Source: Leucobacter sp. wl10
Lineage (GTDB): Bacteria; Actinomycetota; Actinomycetes; Actinomycetales; Microbacteriaceae
DNA: 64,000 nucleotides
Assembly (NCBI RefSeq): GCF_003569785.1
Contig: NZ_KZ983994.1
Span: 1 to 64,000, forward strand
Direction of reading: 5' to 3'
The notes under the pieces were generated by a model, which made no database searches, was not told the origin of the DNA, and worked only from the letters and a program-made list of their open reading frames with translations. Shown in pieces: positions 25,860 to 33,930 of the stretch. The translations under genes and the position numbers were made by a program. Numbering within the stretch: position 1 is the stretch's first letter; each line of letters starts with the position of its first letter.

Positions 25860-26455
25860 GCCGCTCCCACCCTCGCACCCTCGCGCTGGTGCGCCACGGA
25901 GAAACCGATTGGAACCTCGCGGGCCGCATCCAAGGGCGCACGGAGGTACCGCTCAACACCACCGGCCGAGCGCAGGCCGCGGCCACCGCGGCGCTCCTGC
26001 GCGGGGCCGGCCGGTGGCACGGGCTGGTGAGCTCTCCGATGCTCCGCGCGATCGAAACCGCGGAGATCCTCTCCGAGAGCCTGGAACTCGGCTCGCCCGT
26101 CATCGATGAGGCGCTCTGGGAGCGCGACTTCGGGCTCGCCGAGGGACTGGCCGTCGAGGAGGCCCACGCCCGGTGGCCCGGGCTCGAGGTGCCGGGCGCC
26201 GAGTCGCTCGAGGCGCTCGCCGAGCGCTCGTCGAACGCCGTGCTGCGGCTGCTCGACGAGGCGCCGGGATCCGTGGTCGTCGCGCATGGAGCGCTGATCC
26301 GCTCGGGTCTGACCCGGATCACCGGCAGGCCCGCGCCCCGCATCGTCAACGGGGAGATCTGGATCGTGCGGCGCGACGCCGATCAGGCGGAACCGCGAGC
26401 CCACCGGTTCTCGGCCGCCGGGGCCGCCGCGTCGGTCGGCGCCGCACCCCTCTGA
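25856..26455 (+). CDS. Histidine-phosphatase-family protein (phosphoglycerate mutase-like)
   Basis: 199 residues. Catalytic LVRHGETDWN (His 14 is the phosphorylated residue), SSPMLRAIETAEIL, an acidic ERDFGLAEG, and the second catalytic His in VVVAHGALIRS. Such enzymes remove phosphate from many small molecules. ATGA overlap with the ATPase makes it the last gene of the six-gene transporter-phosphatase run. TATAGT at 25844-25849, 6 nt before the ATG, is an excellent -10 box and may give an extra internal leaderless transcript. Substrate unknown. Confidence 0.9.
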   Translation: MSRSHPRTLALVRHGETDWNLAGRIQGRTEVPLNTTGRAQAAATAALLRGAGRWHGLVSSPMLRAIETAEILSESLELGSPVIDEALWERDFGLAEGLAVEEAHARWPGLEVPGAESLEALAERSSNAVLRLLDEAPGSVVVAHGALIRSGLTRITGRPAPRIVNGEIWIVRRDADQAEPRAHRFSAAGAAASVGAAPL

Positions 26456-26511
26456 CACGCGATCACCGGCGCCCCTCACGCGCGCCGCTCACCGCTCACC
26501 GACCGAGCGGC

Positions 26512-26652
26512 CTACTCGGGGAACGCCCGCTTCGAGATCGCCCGCACCTCGCGGTCGATGCCGTCGACCCGCGCCTCGGTGCGCTCGTTCACCGTACCGA
26601 GCCGGACCCGGACCGGGCGGGCTCTGATCAAGCCGGGCGGGCGAGAACGGCC
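26512..26652 (-). pseudogene. Possible remnant or read-through tail after the serine hydrolase
   Basis: In the same frame as the NylB-like gene, the 46 codons after its TGA stay open up to a TAG at 26512. The last about 26 (VNERTEARVDGIDREVRA and onward, ending SKRAFPE) all end in G or C and read like a normal helical, charged protein end. Either the tail of a decayed gene, an old extension of the hydrolase lost to a stop codon, or chance. The remaining bases to the histidine-phosphatase stop at 26455 hold nothing I recognise. Confidence 0.3.
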
Positions 26653-27876
26653 TCAGATCTCTCCGCGGCTCAGCGCCCACGAGGCGGCCTCGAAGGCCCG
26701 CACCGTCCAGAAGAGCTTCTCCGCGTCCTGCGGGGTGGGCCAGCTGGAGACCTTGACCCCGACGACGCCCGTGGCCCGGTTCACATAGATCATCTGCCCG
26801 TGGATGCCCAGCGCGAGCATCACATCGGCGCTCTCGCCGGGAAACCAGAATCCGTTGCGGTACATGCCGCCGGGCATAAGCGTCGGCTCGGGCGAGAGCG
26901 CGAAGGCCTCGCGCGAGTCCGGCCCGCCGGCGAAGGTGTCGTCGACCCACCACTCGGGCAGCACCCGAGCGCCGTCGAGCGCACTGCCCCGGTTGGCGAA
27001 GAGGCTTCCGAAGCGGGCGAGATCCCGCATCGCGGCCGAGACGCCCCCGTCGAACATCCCCCCGCCGACGCCGTCGACGCCGACGTGCGCGTCGAACTCC
27101 GCACCCATCGGCTGCCACAGCCGCTCGGACATCACGTCGGCCGCGTGCCGGCCGCCGGCCGCCCCCTGAATCACGAAGCCGAGCGCGTCGGTCTCGCACG
27201 ACTTGTAGTCGAAGGCGCCCCCGTGAGGGCCGTCCTGGCCGAGCGTCGCGAGGAAGCCCAGCAGCGAGTCGGGGACGCCGACGTGCTTCTTGGGCGCCCA
27301 GCCGATCGCCTCCTCGAGAAGCCTCACCTCGGCGTCCTCGTTGAGGTACTCCTCCGAGAAGCGCACGCCCGTGCGCATATCGACCAGGTGACGCACCAGA
27401 GCGCCCTCGTACCCCGAACCGGCGAGTTCGGGGACGTAGCTCGTCACCGGGCTCTCGAGATCGAGTTCCCCGCTCGCGGCGAGCAGGCCGGCTGTGGTGG
27501 CGGTGAGCGATTTCGACACCGACATGAGCAGGTGCATCCCGGCAGGCAGCAGCGTGCCCGTGTACTGCTCGGCGACGATCGCGCCCTGATGCACCACCAT
27601 CCAGCCATCGGTGAACGTGCTCTGCATCACCTCGATGAACGAGGCCGACCGCTCCTCCCACGGATGCGGAATCGTGAGCGCGGTCAGATCAGCTGGGCGC
27701 TGCGCGAACTCGGTCGCGCGCACGCCCCGGCTGATCCGGCGCACCGGCAGAAACGACTGGATGTTCTGCATCGACCACTGCAGATACGGGGCGAACTGCC
27801 ACTGGTCGAGCGGCGGCACCACCTGGATGAATCCGGTGGTCGGACCGTTTAATCCATATCCAGTCTCAGCAGTCAT
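26653..27876 (-). CDS. Beta-lactamase-fold serine hydrolase, NylB/EstB-like
   Basis: 407 residues. The nucleophile motif SxxK is S119-V-S-K122 in MHLLMSVSKSLTATT. Further landmarks match 6-aminohexanoate-dimer hydrolase (NylB) and class C relatives: VRHLVDMRTGVRFSEEY, FDYKSCETDALG (Tyr about 224) and GIHGQMIYVN, which replaces the KTG motif. Expected activity is hydrolysis of an ester or linear amide rather than beta-lactam resistance; the true substrate is unknown. No signal peptide is seen. GATACT 6 nt before the ATG suggests a leaderless start. It follows the ATP-grasp gene after 22 bp on the same strand, and its stop is followed by the coding-like tail described separately. Confidence 0.86.
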   Translation of the reverse strand: MTAETGYGLNGPTTGFIQVVPPLDQWQFAPYLQWSMQNIQSFLPVRRISRGVRATEFAQRPADLTALTIPHPWEERSASFIEVMQSTFTDGWMVVHQGAIVAEQYTGTLLPAGMHLLMSVSKSLTATTAGLLAASGELDLESPVTSYVPELAGSGYEGALVRHLVDMRTGVRFSEEYLNEDAEVRLLEEAIGWAPKKHVGVPDSLLGFLATLGQDGPHGGAFDYKSCETDALGFVIQGAAGGRHAADVMSERLWQPMGAEFDAHVGVDGVGGGMFDGGVSAAMRDLARFGSLFANRGSALDGARVLPEWWVDDTFAGGPDSREAFALSPEPTLMPGGMYRNGFWFPGESADVMLALGIHGQMIYVNRATGVVGVKVSSWPTPQDAEKLFWTVRAFEAASWALSRGEI

Positions 27877-27898
27877 CCGTACAGTATCCCACGCGAGA

Positions 27899-29743
27899 TC
27901 ACTTGCCCTTGGCCGGAGCGGGCTTCGGAGCCGGCTCCTCCCCGTCGATCCGAGTGACCCGGTACATGCCGCGGATCGCGTCGATGAGGTACTTGGCGTG
28001 CAGCGTCAGACCGCCGTGACTCGCCTCCAGGTGCGCCTTCGTGACGAGGATGCCGAGATCCGCGCCCTTCCAGCGGTAGTCGCCCTCCTGGTAGATGCGC
28101 AGGTAGAACGCCTCCGACTCCGACGTGAGCAGGTGCCAGTCGAGGTCGCCGTGGCTGTAGACGAGGTTGCCATAGTGGTCGAGCACGTAGCGGCCGGTGC
28201 GGGGCGCCGCGTCGATGCGCTCCACGGTGCTGCTCGTGTGCTTGATCACCATGTGGCTCCACTCGTCCTCCGAGGCGAGCTCCTCCCAGCGAGCGTTGAT
28301 CTCGTCGACGTCGATCTCGAAGTCGATTCCCGAGTACTCGAGCAGGTGGAAAGCGAAGAGCGGCACGTCGGCGTAGGCGCCGGCGGTCACGTTGGTGATG
28401 GCCGAAGCACCGCTGACGCGCGGGTTGAGCTCGCCCAGGTAGACGTCGCCCGTGTCGGTGTCGAGCAGCACGTCGACCTCGAAGAAGCCTCGGTACCCCT
28501 CCTTGCCGAGCCGGTCGCCGAGCTTACGCACGAGCTGCACGGCGGCGTGGCGGCTCTCGTCGTCGAGCACCGTCGGGAACATCTCGTTGCCCGCCCATCC
28601 GCCCCGATACGGGGTGAGGTCGGCGTGGCCCGTGATCTCCGTCATGCACGGGCCCACCACCGTGCCGTGGCGGGTGTTCACGGCCTCGATGGCGATCGGG
28701 CGGTTGTTGATCCGCTTCATCACCTTGATCTCGACGCCGATCACCTCGTCGGCGACGGCGGCGAACTCGGCCTCGCTCGTCACGAAGTACGTCGTCTTGC
28801 CAGAGTCGCCGTAAGCCGTCTGAATGACGAGGTCCTGCCCCAGCTTCGCCCGATCGGTGACCCTCACCAGTTCGTCCCAGCCCTCGACCGTCGTGAGCAC
28901 GTTGGGCACGCTCGGCACCCCCACCGAGTCGGCGATCTGGGTGGTGACGATCTTCGAGTCGAGCCGTCCGCGAAGCTCGTGACTCGGCAGAATCAGCTCG
29001 TAGTCGAGCTCCTCGCAGATGCGCTCGGTCTCCTCGTCGAAGAAGACCATCACGATCTGGGGGCGTACGCCCGGAGGAGTGCGCCGCTCGATGTGGGCGC
29101 GCACCTCGTGGTTGCGCAGCAGCCAGTTGTTGATCTCCTCACCGCTCTCGAACTCGATGTACGGCTTCTCCGAGGGGGTGAACACCCGCGGGTGGGTGCC
29201 GTCCCAGCTGTCGTAGTACGAGATGTACGAGAAGCCGCGCACCCAGCGGTCGAGGCCGAGCAGGTTGAACGCCGTGGCGCCGACGAAGAACACCGGCGTA
29301 TCGCTCGTGCGCAGGTAGTGCCGGATCTCGGAGATGTTCTTGAGCTTCGTGAAGCCGCTGCGGCCGATCGTGACCGGCCCCGTGGCGGGGGCCTTGCGGG
29401 GTCGCTTGCGGCGAGCCGGGGGCTTCTTCGCGGCGACCGGCTTCGCAGGGACCGGCTTCGCGGAGACCGGCGCCTCCGCCTCGGCCCCGGACGCCTCCGC
29501 GGTCGTGCTCTTCGCTCGCGCCGCCGGGCTCTTCGCCCTGGTCTTCGACGCGGTCGCCGTCGGCTTCGCGCGAGCGGCCGTCTTCGTTTTCGACGAGGCG
29601 CTCCGCTTCGCGGCACGCGCCGGCTTCGCGGCGGCCGACGGCTCGGCGGCCGCGGTCGAGGCGGCCCCGGGCTGCGGGTCCGCCGAGCCCGAGGGGCCCG
29701 CAGCAGTCTCGTCGGGGACAGGAGAAGTAGTTTGACGCGCCAT
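27899..29743 (-). CDS. ATP-grasp (carboxylase-like) protein with histone-H1-like N-terminal tail
   Basis: 614 residues. Residues about 25-125 are low-complexity Ala/Lys/Pro/Arg sequence (AKPARAAKRSASSKTKTAAR, KPVAAKKPPARRKRPRKAP), like histone H1 or HU/HupB tails. From about 130 it has an ATP-grasp fold: TAYGDSGKTTYFV (ATP loop), GVEIKVMKRINNRP and GFFEVDVLLD-GDVYLGELNPRVSGAS, where Glu and Asn would hold Mg-ATP. Databases often call relatives biotin carboxylase, but no biotin partner is present here. ATG follows GGAAGG. It is the first gene of a - strand pair with the serine hydrolase. The tail may bind nucleic acid or polyphosphate; that is inference. Confidence 0.82.
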   Translation of the reverse strand: MARQTTSPVPDETAAGPSGSADPQPGAASTAAAEPSAAAKPARAAKRSASSKTKTAARAKPTATASKTRAKSPAARAKSTTAEASGAEAEAPVSAKPVPAKPVAAKKPPARRKRPRKAPATGPVTIGRSGFTKLKNISEIRHYLRTSDTPVFFVGATAFNLLGLDRWVRGFSYISYYDSWDGTHPRVFTPSEKPYIEFESGEEINNWLLRNHEVRAHIERRTPPGVRPQIVMVFFDEETERICEELDYELILPSHELRGRLDSKIVTTQIADSVGVPSVPNVLTTVEGWDELVRVTDRAKLGQDLVIQTAYGDSGKTTYFVTSEAEFAAVADEVIGVEIKVMKRINNRPIAIEAVNTRHGTVVGPCMTEITGHADLTPYRGGWAGNEMFPTVLDDESRHAAVQLVRKLGDRLGKEGYRGFFEVDVLLDTDTGDVYLGELNPRVSGASAITNVTAGAYADVPLFAFHLLEYSGIDFEIDVDEINARWEELASEDEWSHMVIKHTSSTVERIDAAPRTGRYVLDHYGNLVYSHGDLDWHLLTSESEAFYLRIYQEGDYRWKGADLGILVTKAHLEASHGGLTLHAKYLIDAIRGMYRVTRIDGEEPAPKPAPAKGK

Positions 29744-29856
29744 TGCGTTTCCTTCCGTCGTGTGCGGTAGTGGCATGCTTGCACACCCCGGGAGGAAAAC
29801 CAAAATCGACGCCCCGGCGTGTGCAGAAGGACCGCAGCGGTGCCTCCGGGGAGACG

Positions 29857-31338
29857 CTATTGCAGGGCAGAAGTGAGACGGGCGAGCCCGTCGAGCAGCT
29901 GAGATCTGAGCGGCTGCTTCAGCCACTCCTCGAGCGTCAGCTCGCGCGAGTTGGCCCGGTAGTAGTCGCTCACGCCGTCGATATCGCGCACGAAGCGGCG
30001 GCCGTGCACGACCATGGAGATCTCCATGTTGAGGCCGAAGGATCGCTGGTCCATGTTCGAGGAACCCACCACGGCGACCTCGTCATCGACCGCGAAGTGC
30101 TTCGAGTGCAGGATGTACGGCGGCCGGAACATCCAGATGCGCACCCCGGCGCGCAGCAGCTCCTCGTAGTACGAGCGCTGGGCGTGGTAGACCACGGCCT
30201 GGTCGCCGATCTCGGAGACGAAGAGCTCGACGTCGACCCCGCGCGCCGTGGCGGCGCGAAGGGCGTTCATGATGGAGCCGTCGGGCACGAAGTAGGGGCT
30301 CGTGATGCTGATGCGGTGCTGGGCGGTGTACATCAGGGCCACGAAGACCTGCAGGTTGTTCTCGCCTGCGTACCCGGGGCCGCTCGGCACGATCTGGCAA
30401 TCGAGTTCTCCGGGCCGGTCCACCTCGAACACGGACTCGGAGAGGTGCGTGAGGTACTCGCCGGTCTCCTGATACCAGTCGCCCTGGAACACCGCCTCGA
30501 GACCGAGCACGATCGGCCCCTCCACCCGCACCATGAGGTCTTTCCAATGCAGGCCCCGTCGCCGGTTCGTCGCCTTATTGTAGCTCGAGTCGACGAGGTT
30601 CTGAGAGCCCATGAAACCGACGCGCCCGTCGACCACGATGAGCTTGCGGTGGTTGCGCAGATCCGGCCTCTGGTACTCGCCCCGCCACGGCCGCACGGGC
30701 AGCATGTACGCCCAGTCCGCACCGAGCGCGGAGAGGCTCCGGGCGGTGCGCGCGGTGCCGGGGTTGCGCACCGCGGAGACGTGGTCGAGCAGCACCCGCA
30801 CCTTCACGCCGCGCATCACGGCCTCGCGCATCGCGGCGAAGACGTCGTCGGTCGTGTCGTCGTGCACCAGGATGTAGAACTCGATGTGCACGTACTCCCG
30901 GGCTTCGCGGATCGCCTCCGCCATGCGCGCGAACGACTCCTCGTAGTCGATGCAGAGCGATGCGTCGTTGCCGCGCAGCATCGGCTGCGCGCCGAGGGAG
31001 CGCCCGAGCTTCACGGCGCTGTCCAGCCCGGGGTGGAGGCGGTCCTCGGGTGTGATGAGGTCGCTCTCCTCGCGCTCCGCCACCTGAGCGACGAAGTGGT
31101 TGATGGCCTCCTGCTTCTGCTCCCGCTTGCGCGGCAGGCGCTTGCTGCCGATCACCAGGAACAGGAGCAGGCCCGGCACGGGCAGCAGGAATATGGCCAT
31201 GAGCCAGGCCATCCCGGCCGTCGGGCGACGGTTGCGCGGCACGACGAAGAGTGCGACGACCCGGATGACGTTGTCGACGATGAGGAGCGACAGGGTCCAG
31301 ACGTAGGGCCAGTTGACCTGGAACCAGCTGAGATCCAA
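29857..31338 (-). CDS. cls: Cardiolipin synthase
   Basis: 493 residues. Two N-terminal membrane segments (PLDNc region, WTLSLLIVDNVIRVVALFV and WLMAIFLLPVPGLLLFLVIG) precede two phospholipase-D domains. Catalytic HKD motifs are both intact: NHRKLIVVDGRVGFMGSQN and HSKHFAVDDEVAVVGSSNMD. It joins two phosphatidylglycerol molecules into cardiolipin at the membrane. The TTG start at 31338 is chosen because a strong GGAGGGAGGG lies just upstream and no ATG or GTG fits. Downstream of lysS and the 59-residue membrane protein on the same strand. Confidence 0.94.
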   Translation of the reverse strand: MDLSWFQVNWPYVWTLSLLIVDNVIRVVALFVVPRNRRPTAGMAWLMAIFLLPVPGLLLFLVIGSKRLPRKREQKQEAINHFVAQVAEREESDLITPEDRLHPGLDSAVKLGRSLGAQPMLRGNDASLCIDYEESFARMAEAIREAREYVHIEFYILVHDDTTDDVFAAMREAVMRGVKVRVLLDHVSAVRNPGTARTARSLSALGADWAYMLPVRPWRGEYQRPDLRNHRKLIVVDGRVGFMGSQNLVDSSYNKATNRRRGLHWKDLMVRVEGPIVLGLEAVFQGDWYQETGEYLTHLSESVFEVDRPGELDCQIVPSGPGYAGENNLQVFVALMYTAQHRISITSPYFVPDGSIMNALRAATARGVDVELFVSEIGDQAVVYHAQRSYYEELLRAGVRIWMFRPPYILHSKHFAVDDEVAVVGSSNMDQRSFGLNMEISMVVHGRRFVRDIDGVSDYYRANSRELTLEEWLKQPLRSQLLDGLARLTSALQ

Positions 31339-31410
31339 GCCCTCCCTCCCTCCGACACGATCGAGCGCTGCAGCCGCACGGCTGCACTCACTCTATCGAG
31401 GGGGGACGGC

Positions 31411-31590
31411 TCAGCGCTCGTCGCGCGCCGGAAGGCCGGCCTTCGCGCGCTCCTCGTCCTCGATCTGCTGGTAGATGCGCCGCTCGGTGCGGTCGGCCCG
31501 GAGGATCAGCCGCAGCACGAGCCAGAAGAAGAGCCCGATCAGCACGGTCGGCGTCAACGACCACACCGCGTTCACCCACCAGTTGTCCAT
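31411..31590 (-). CDS. Small single-pass membrane protein (59 residues)
   Basis: 59 residues from ATG 31590 (MDNWWVNAVWSL). One membrane segment (SLTPTVLIGLFFWLVLRLIL) followed by a charged cytoplasmic tail ADRTERRIYQQIEDEERAKAG that looks like a short helix. A GTG at 31599 would add three residues. Codons all match a real gene. Conserved-looking small proteins of this form follow lysS in related genomes, but that is from memory and the function is unknown. It lies 44 bp after lysS. Confidence 0.75.
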   Translation of the reverse strand: MDNWWVNAVWSLTPTVLIGLFFWLVLRLILRADRTERRIYQQIEDEERAKAGLPARDER

Positions 31591-31634
31591 GGCCACCACT
31601 GTACCCGCCGTCGCCCCATGCTTCCTGAGCGGGA

Positions 31635-33182
31635 CTACTTGACGAGCGGGAACAGGATCGTCTCACGGATCCCGAGACCCGTCAGCGCCATGAGGAGGCG
31701 ATCCACCCCCATCCCCATGCCACCCGAGGGCGGCATGCCGTGCTCGAGAGCGCGCAGGAACTCCTCGTCGATGCGCATGGCCTCGTCATCGCCGCGGGCG
31801 GCCTCGGCCGCCTGCTGCACGAAGCGCTCGCGCTGCACGACGGGGTCGACGAGCTCGGAGTACCCGGTGGCCAGTTCGAAGCCCCTCACGTAGAGGTCCC
31901 ACTTCTCGACGACGCCGGGAATGGAGCGGTGGTGCCGGGTGAGCGGACTCGTCTCCAGCGGGAAGTCCATGACGAAGGTCGGCCTCGTGAGCCCGCCCTT
32001 CACGAAGTACTCCCACAGCTCCTCCACGAGCTTGCCGTGGTTGGGCAGCTTCACCTCGACGCCGCAGACAGAGGCGATGGCCAGCAGCTCCTCCACGGAG
32101 GCCTCGGGCGTGATCTCACGGCCCGCCGCCTCGGACAGGGTGCCGTACATCGAGATGCGATCCCAGTCACCGCCGAGGTCGAAGAGGGTCCCGTCCGCCC
32201 ACTCCACCACGTGCGTGCCCTCGCGCTCGGTGCCGGCGTTCGCGGCGAGCGCGGCGTCCTGCACGAGCGCCTGCGTCAGGTCCGCGATGCCGTGATAGTC
32301 GGTGTAGGCCTGGTACGCCTCGAGCATCGCGAACTCGGGGCTGTGGGTCGAGTCGGCGCCCTCGTTGCGGAAGTTGCGATTGATCTCGAAGACGCGCTCG
32401 AGCCCTCCGACCGCGGCGCGCTTGAGGTAGAGCTCGGGCGCGATGCGGAGGAAGAGCTCGGTGTCGAAGGCGTTGGAGTGCGTCACGAACGGGCGCGCGG
32501 AGGCGCCGCCGTGCATGGTCTGCAGCATCGGGGTCTCGACCTCGACGAAGTCGCGCTCGGCGAAGGTCCGGCGCAGGCTCGCCATGGTGCGGGCCCGGGT
32601 GACGACGTTGATGCGGGCCTGCTCGCGCTGGATCAGGTCGAGGTAGCGCTGGCGCACGCGCGTCTCCTCGTTCAGCTCCGCGTACATGTTCGGCAGCGGC
32701 GCGAGCGCCTTGGCGGCGATGCGCCACTCCCGCACCATGATCGACAGCTCGCCGCGGCGGCTCGAGATGACCTCGCCGCTCACGAAGAGGTGGTCGCCCA
32801 GGTCGACGAGCTCCTTGTACTCGACGAGCGACTGCTCTCCAGCCTCCGCGAGGCTCACCATGGCCTGGATGCGGGTGCCGTCGCCGGCCTGCAGCGAGGC
32901 GAAGCACAGCTTGCCGGTGTTGCGCTGGAACACGACACGGCCGGCGACTCCCACGGTCTCGCCCGAGGCGCTGTCCGGGGTCTCCTCGAGATGCGCCCAC
33001 CGGGCGCGCACCTCCGGGATGGTGGCGGTCACCGGAAGGGTCACGGGGTACGCGCCGCCCGCGAGGTCGCCCCGTGCGTTCAGCCGGTCGCGCTTCTCGA
33101 GGCGCACGCGCTTCTGCTCGAAGACCTCCTCGGCGTTCTCGGTGCTCTCGCGGGGCGCGTCGGCTGCGGTCTGCTCGCTCAT
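31635..33182 (-). CDS. lysS: Lysyl-tRNA synthetase, class II
   Basis: 515 residues. N-terminal OB-fold anticodon-binding domain (GVAGRVVFQRNTGKLCFASLQ), then the class II catalytic core: motif 1 near FVEVETPMLQ, motif 2 INRNFRNEGADSTHSPEF, motif 3 GMGMGVDRLLMALTG. It charges tRNA-Lys with lysine. The first 30 residues are acidic and Glu/Ala-rich. ATG 33182 lies after GGAGG at a longish spacing of about 12 nt. In the actinobacterial order lsr2 would normally follow here; it does not. Confidence 0.97.
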   Translation of the reverse strand: MSEQTAADAPRESTENAEEVFEQKRVRLEKRDRLNARGDLAGGAYPVTLPVTATIPEVRARWAHLEETPDSASGETVGVAGRVVFQRNTGKLCFASLQAGDGTRIQAMVSLAEAGEQSLVEYKELVDLGDHLFVSGEVISSRRGELSIMVREWRIAAKALAPLPNMYAELNEETRVRQRYLDLIQREQARINVVTRARTMASLRRTFAERDFVEVETPMLQTMHGGASARPFVTHSNAFDTELFLRIAPELYLKRAAVGGLERVFEINRNFRNEGADSTHSPEFAMLEAYQAYTDYHGIADLTQALVQDAALAANAGTEREGTHVVEWADGTLFDLGGDWDRISMYGTLSEAAGREITPEASVEELLAIASVCGVEVKLPNHGKLVEELWEYFVKGGLTRPTFVMDFPLETSPLTRHHRSIPGVVEKWDLYVRGFELATGYSELVDPVVQRERFVQQAAEAARGDDEAMRIDEEFLRALEHGMPPSGGMGMGVDRLLMALTGLGIRETILFPLVK

Positions 33183-33222
33183 ATGGGCGGGTTCCTCCGT
33201 GGTTCGGGCGTACCGATCCATC

Positions 33223-33930
33223 CTACTCGCGGGGATCGGGATCGGCGCCCGCGGCGGACATGAGCTCATCCTCGACGGCGGCACGCACGACGCCGCCCAC
33301 CGCGCGGTCGGGCCGCTCGATCCCGATGGCGCGCAGCGCGTCCGCGGCCTGCCGCACGACGGCGCGCGAGAACTCGTCCGCGGCACCGATCGCCTCGGCG
33401 TAGGCGGGCCGGTCCTGCTCGCCCACCACGACCGGCTCGGCGCCCATCTCGACGGCCAGCGCCTGCCCGATCGGCAGTACGGGAGCGGGCGCCGTGACGG
33501 CGACCGTCGCGCCGGAGAGTCGGCCCAGGTCGAGGCTCGTGCCGGTGAACACGATGGCCGGGTGCAGGGCGATCGGGATCACGCCCACGGCGAGAGCGGG
33601 GGCGAAGACCCCGTACCCGTGCTCCGGGGCGGTGTGGATCGCGAGCTGGCCCGGTTGCCAGGCTCCGATGGCGGCGAGCCCGCTCACGAGCCCGGGCAGC
33701 TCGGCTCCCGGAACCGCGAGCAGCACCAGCTCGGATCGGCGCACCACCTCGGCCGGCTCGAGGATCGGCGCGCCGGGCAGCATGCTCTCGGCGCGATCCC
33801 GGCTCTCCTCGCTGATCGCCGAGATGCCCGTGATGGCGTGGCCGGCGCCCGCGAGCGCCCGCGCCAGAACCGGTCCGACGCGCCCGGCGCCGATCACGCC
33901 GACCCCGAGTCGCGAGGAGGCGGCACTCAC
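33223..33930 (-). CDS. Rossmann-fold/DUF2520 protein
   Basis: 235 residues. Rossmann nucleotide-binding start LGVGVIGAGRVGPVLARALAGAGH (GxGxxG), followed by a DUF2520 C-terminal half with LHPAIVFTG. This is the M. tuberculosis Rv3603c-type protein of the folate-lysS block. The reaction is not established; relatives resemble ketopantoate reductase-like dehydrogenases. GTG start overlaps the PH-domain gene stop by 4 bp. In Mycobacterium it is followed by panC; here lysS follows after 40 bp and panC is absent. Confidence 0.88.
   Translation of the reverse strand: MSAASSRLGVGVIGAGRVGPVLARALAGAGHAITGISAISEESRDRAESMLPGAPILEPAEVVRRSELVLLAVPGAELPGLVSGLAAIGAWQPGQLAIHTAPEHGYGVFAPALAVGVIPIALHPAIVFTGTSLDLGRLSGATVAVTAPAPVLPIGQALAVEMGAEPVVVGEQDRPAYAEAIGAADEFSRAVVRQAADALRAIGIERPDRAVGGVVRAAVEDELMSAAGADPDPRE

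Noticed and set aside
20451-26455. Ferric iron transporter operon
   Set aside because: The ABC components look FbpABC-like, but the binding protein lacks the Tyr pair, the regulator is of the sugar-phosphate-sensing RpiR type and three phosphatases are in the operon. A phosphorylated solute fits better, though this is not proved.
26653-27876. Beta-lactam resistance gene
   Set aside because: It has the beta-lactamase fold motif SVSK, but the other motifs (FDYKS, GIHGQ in place of KTG) match NylB-like amide and ester hydrolases, and no secretion signal is visible.
27899-29743. Biotin carboxylase subunit
   Set aside because: The ATP-grasp core is present, but there is no biotin carboxyl carrier, carboxyltransferase or biotin domain in the window, and the N-terminal third is an H1-like tail.
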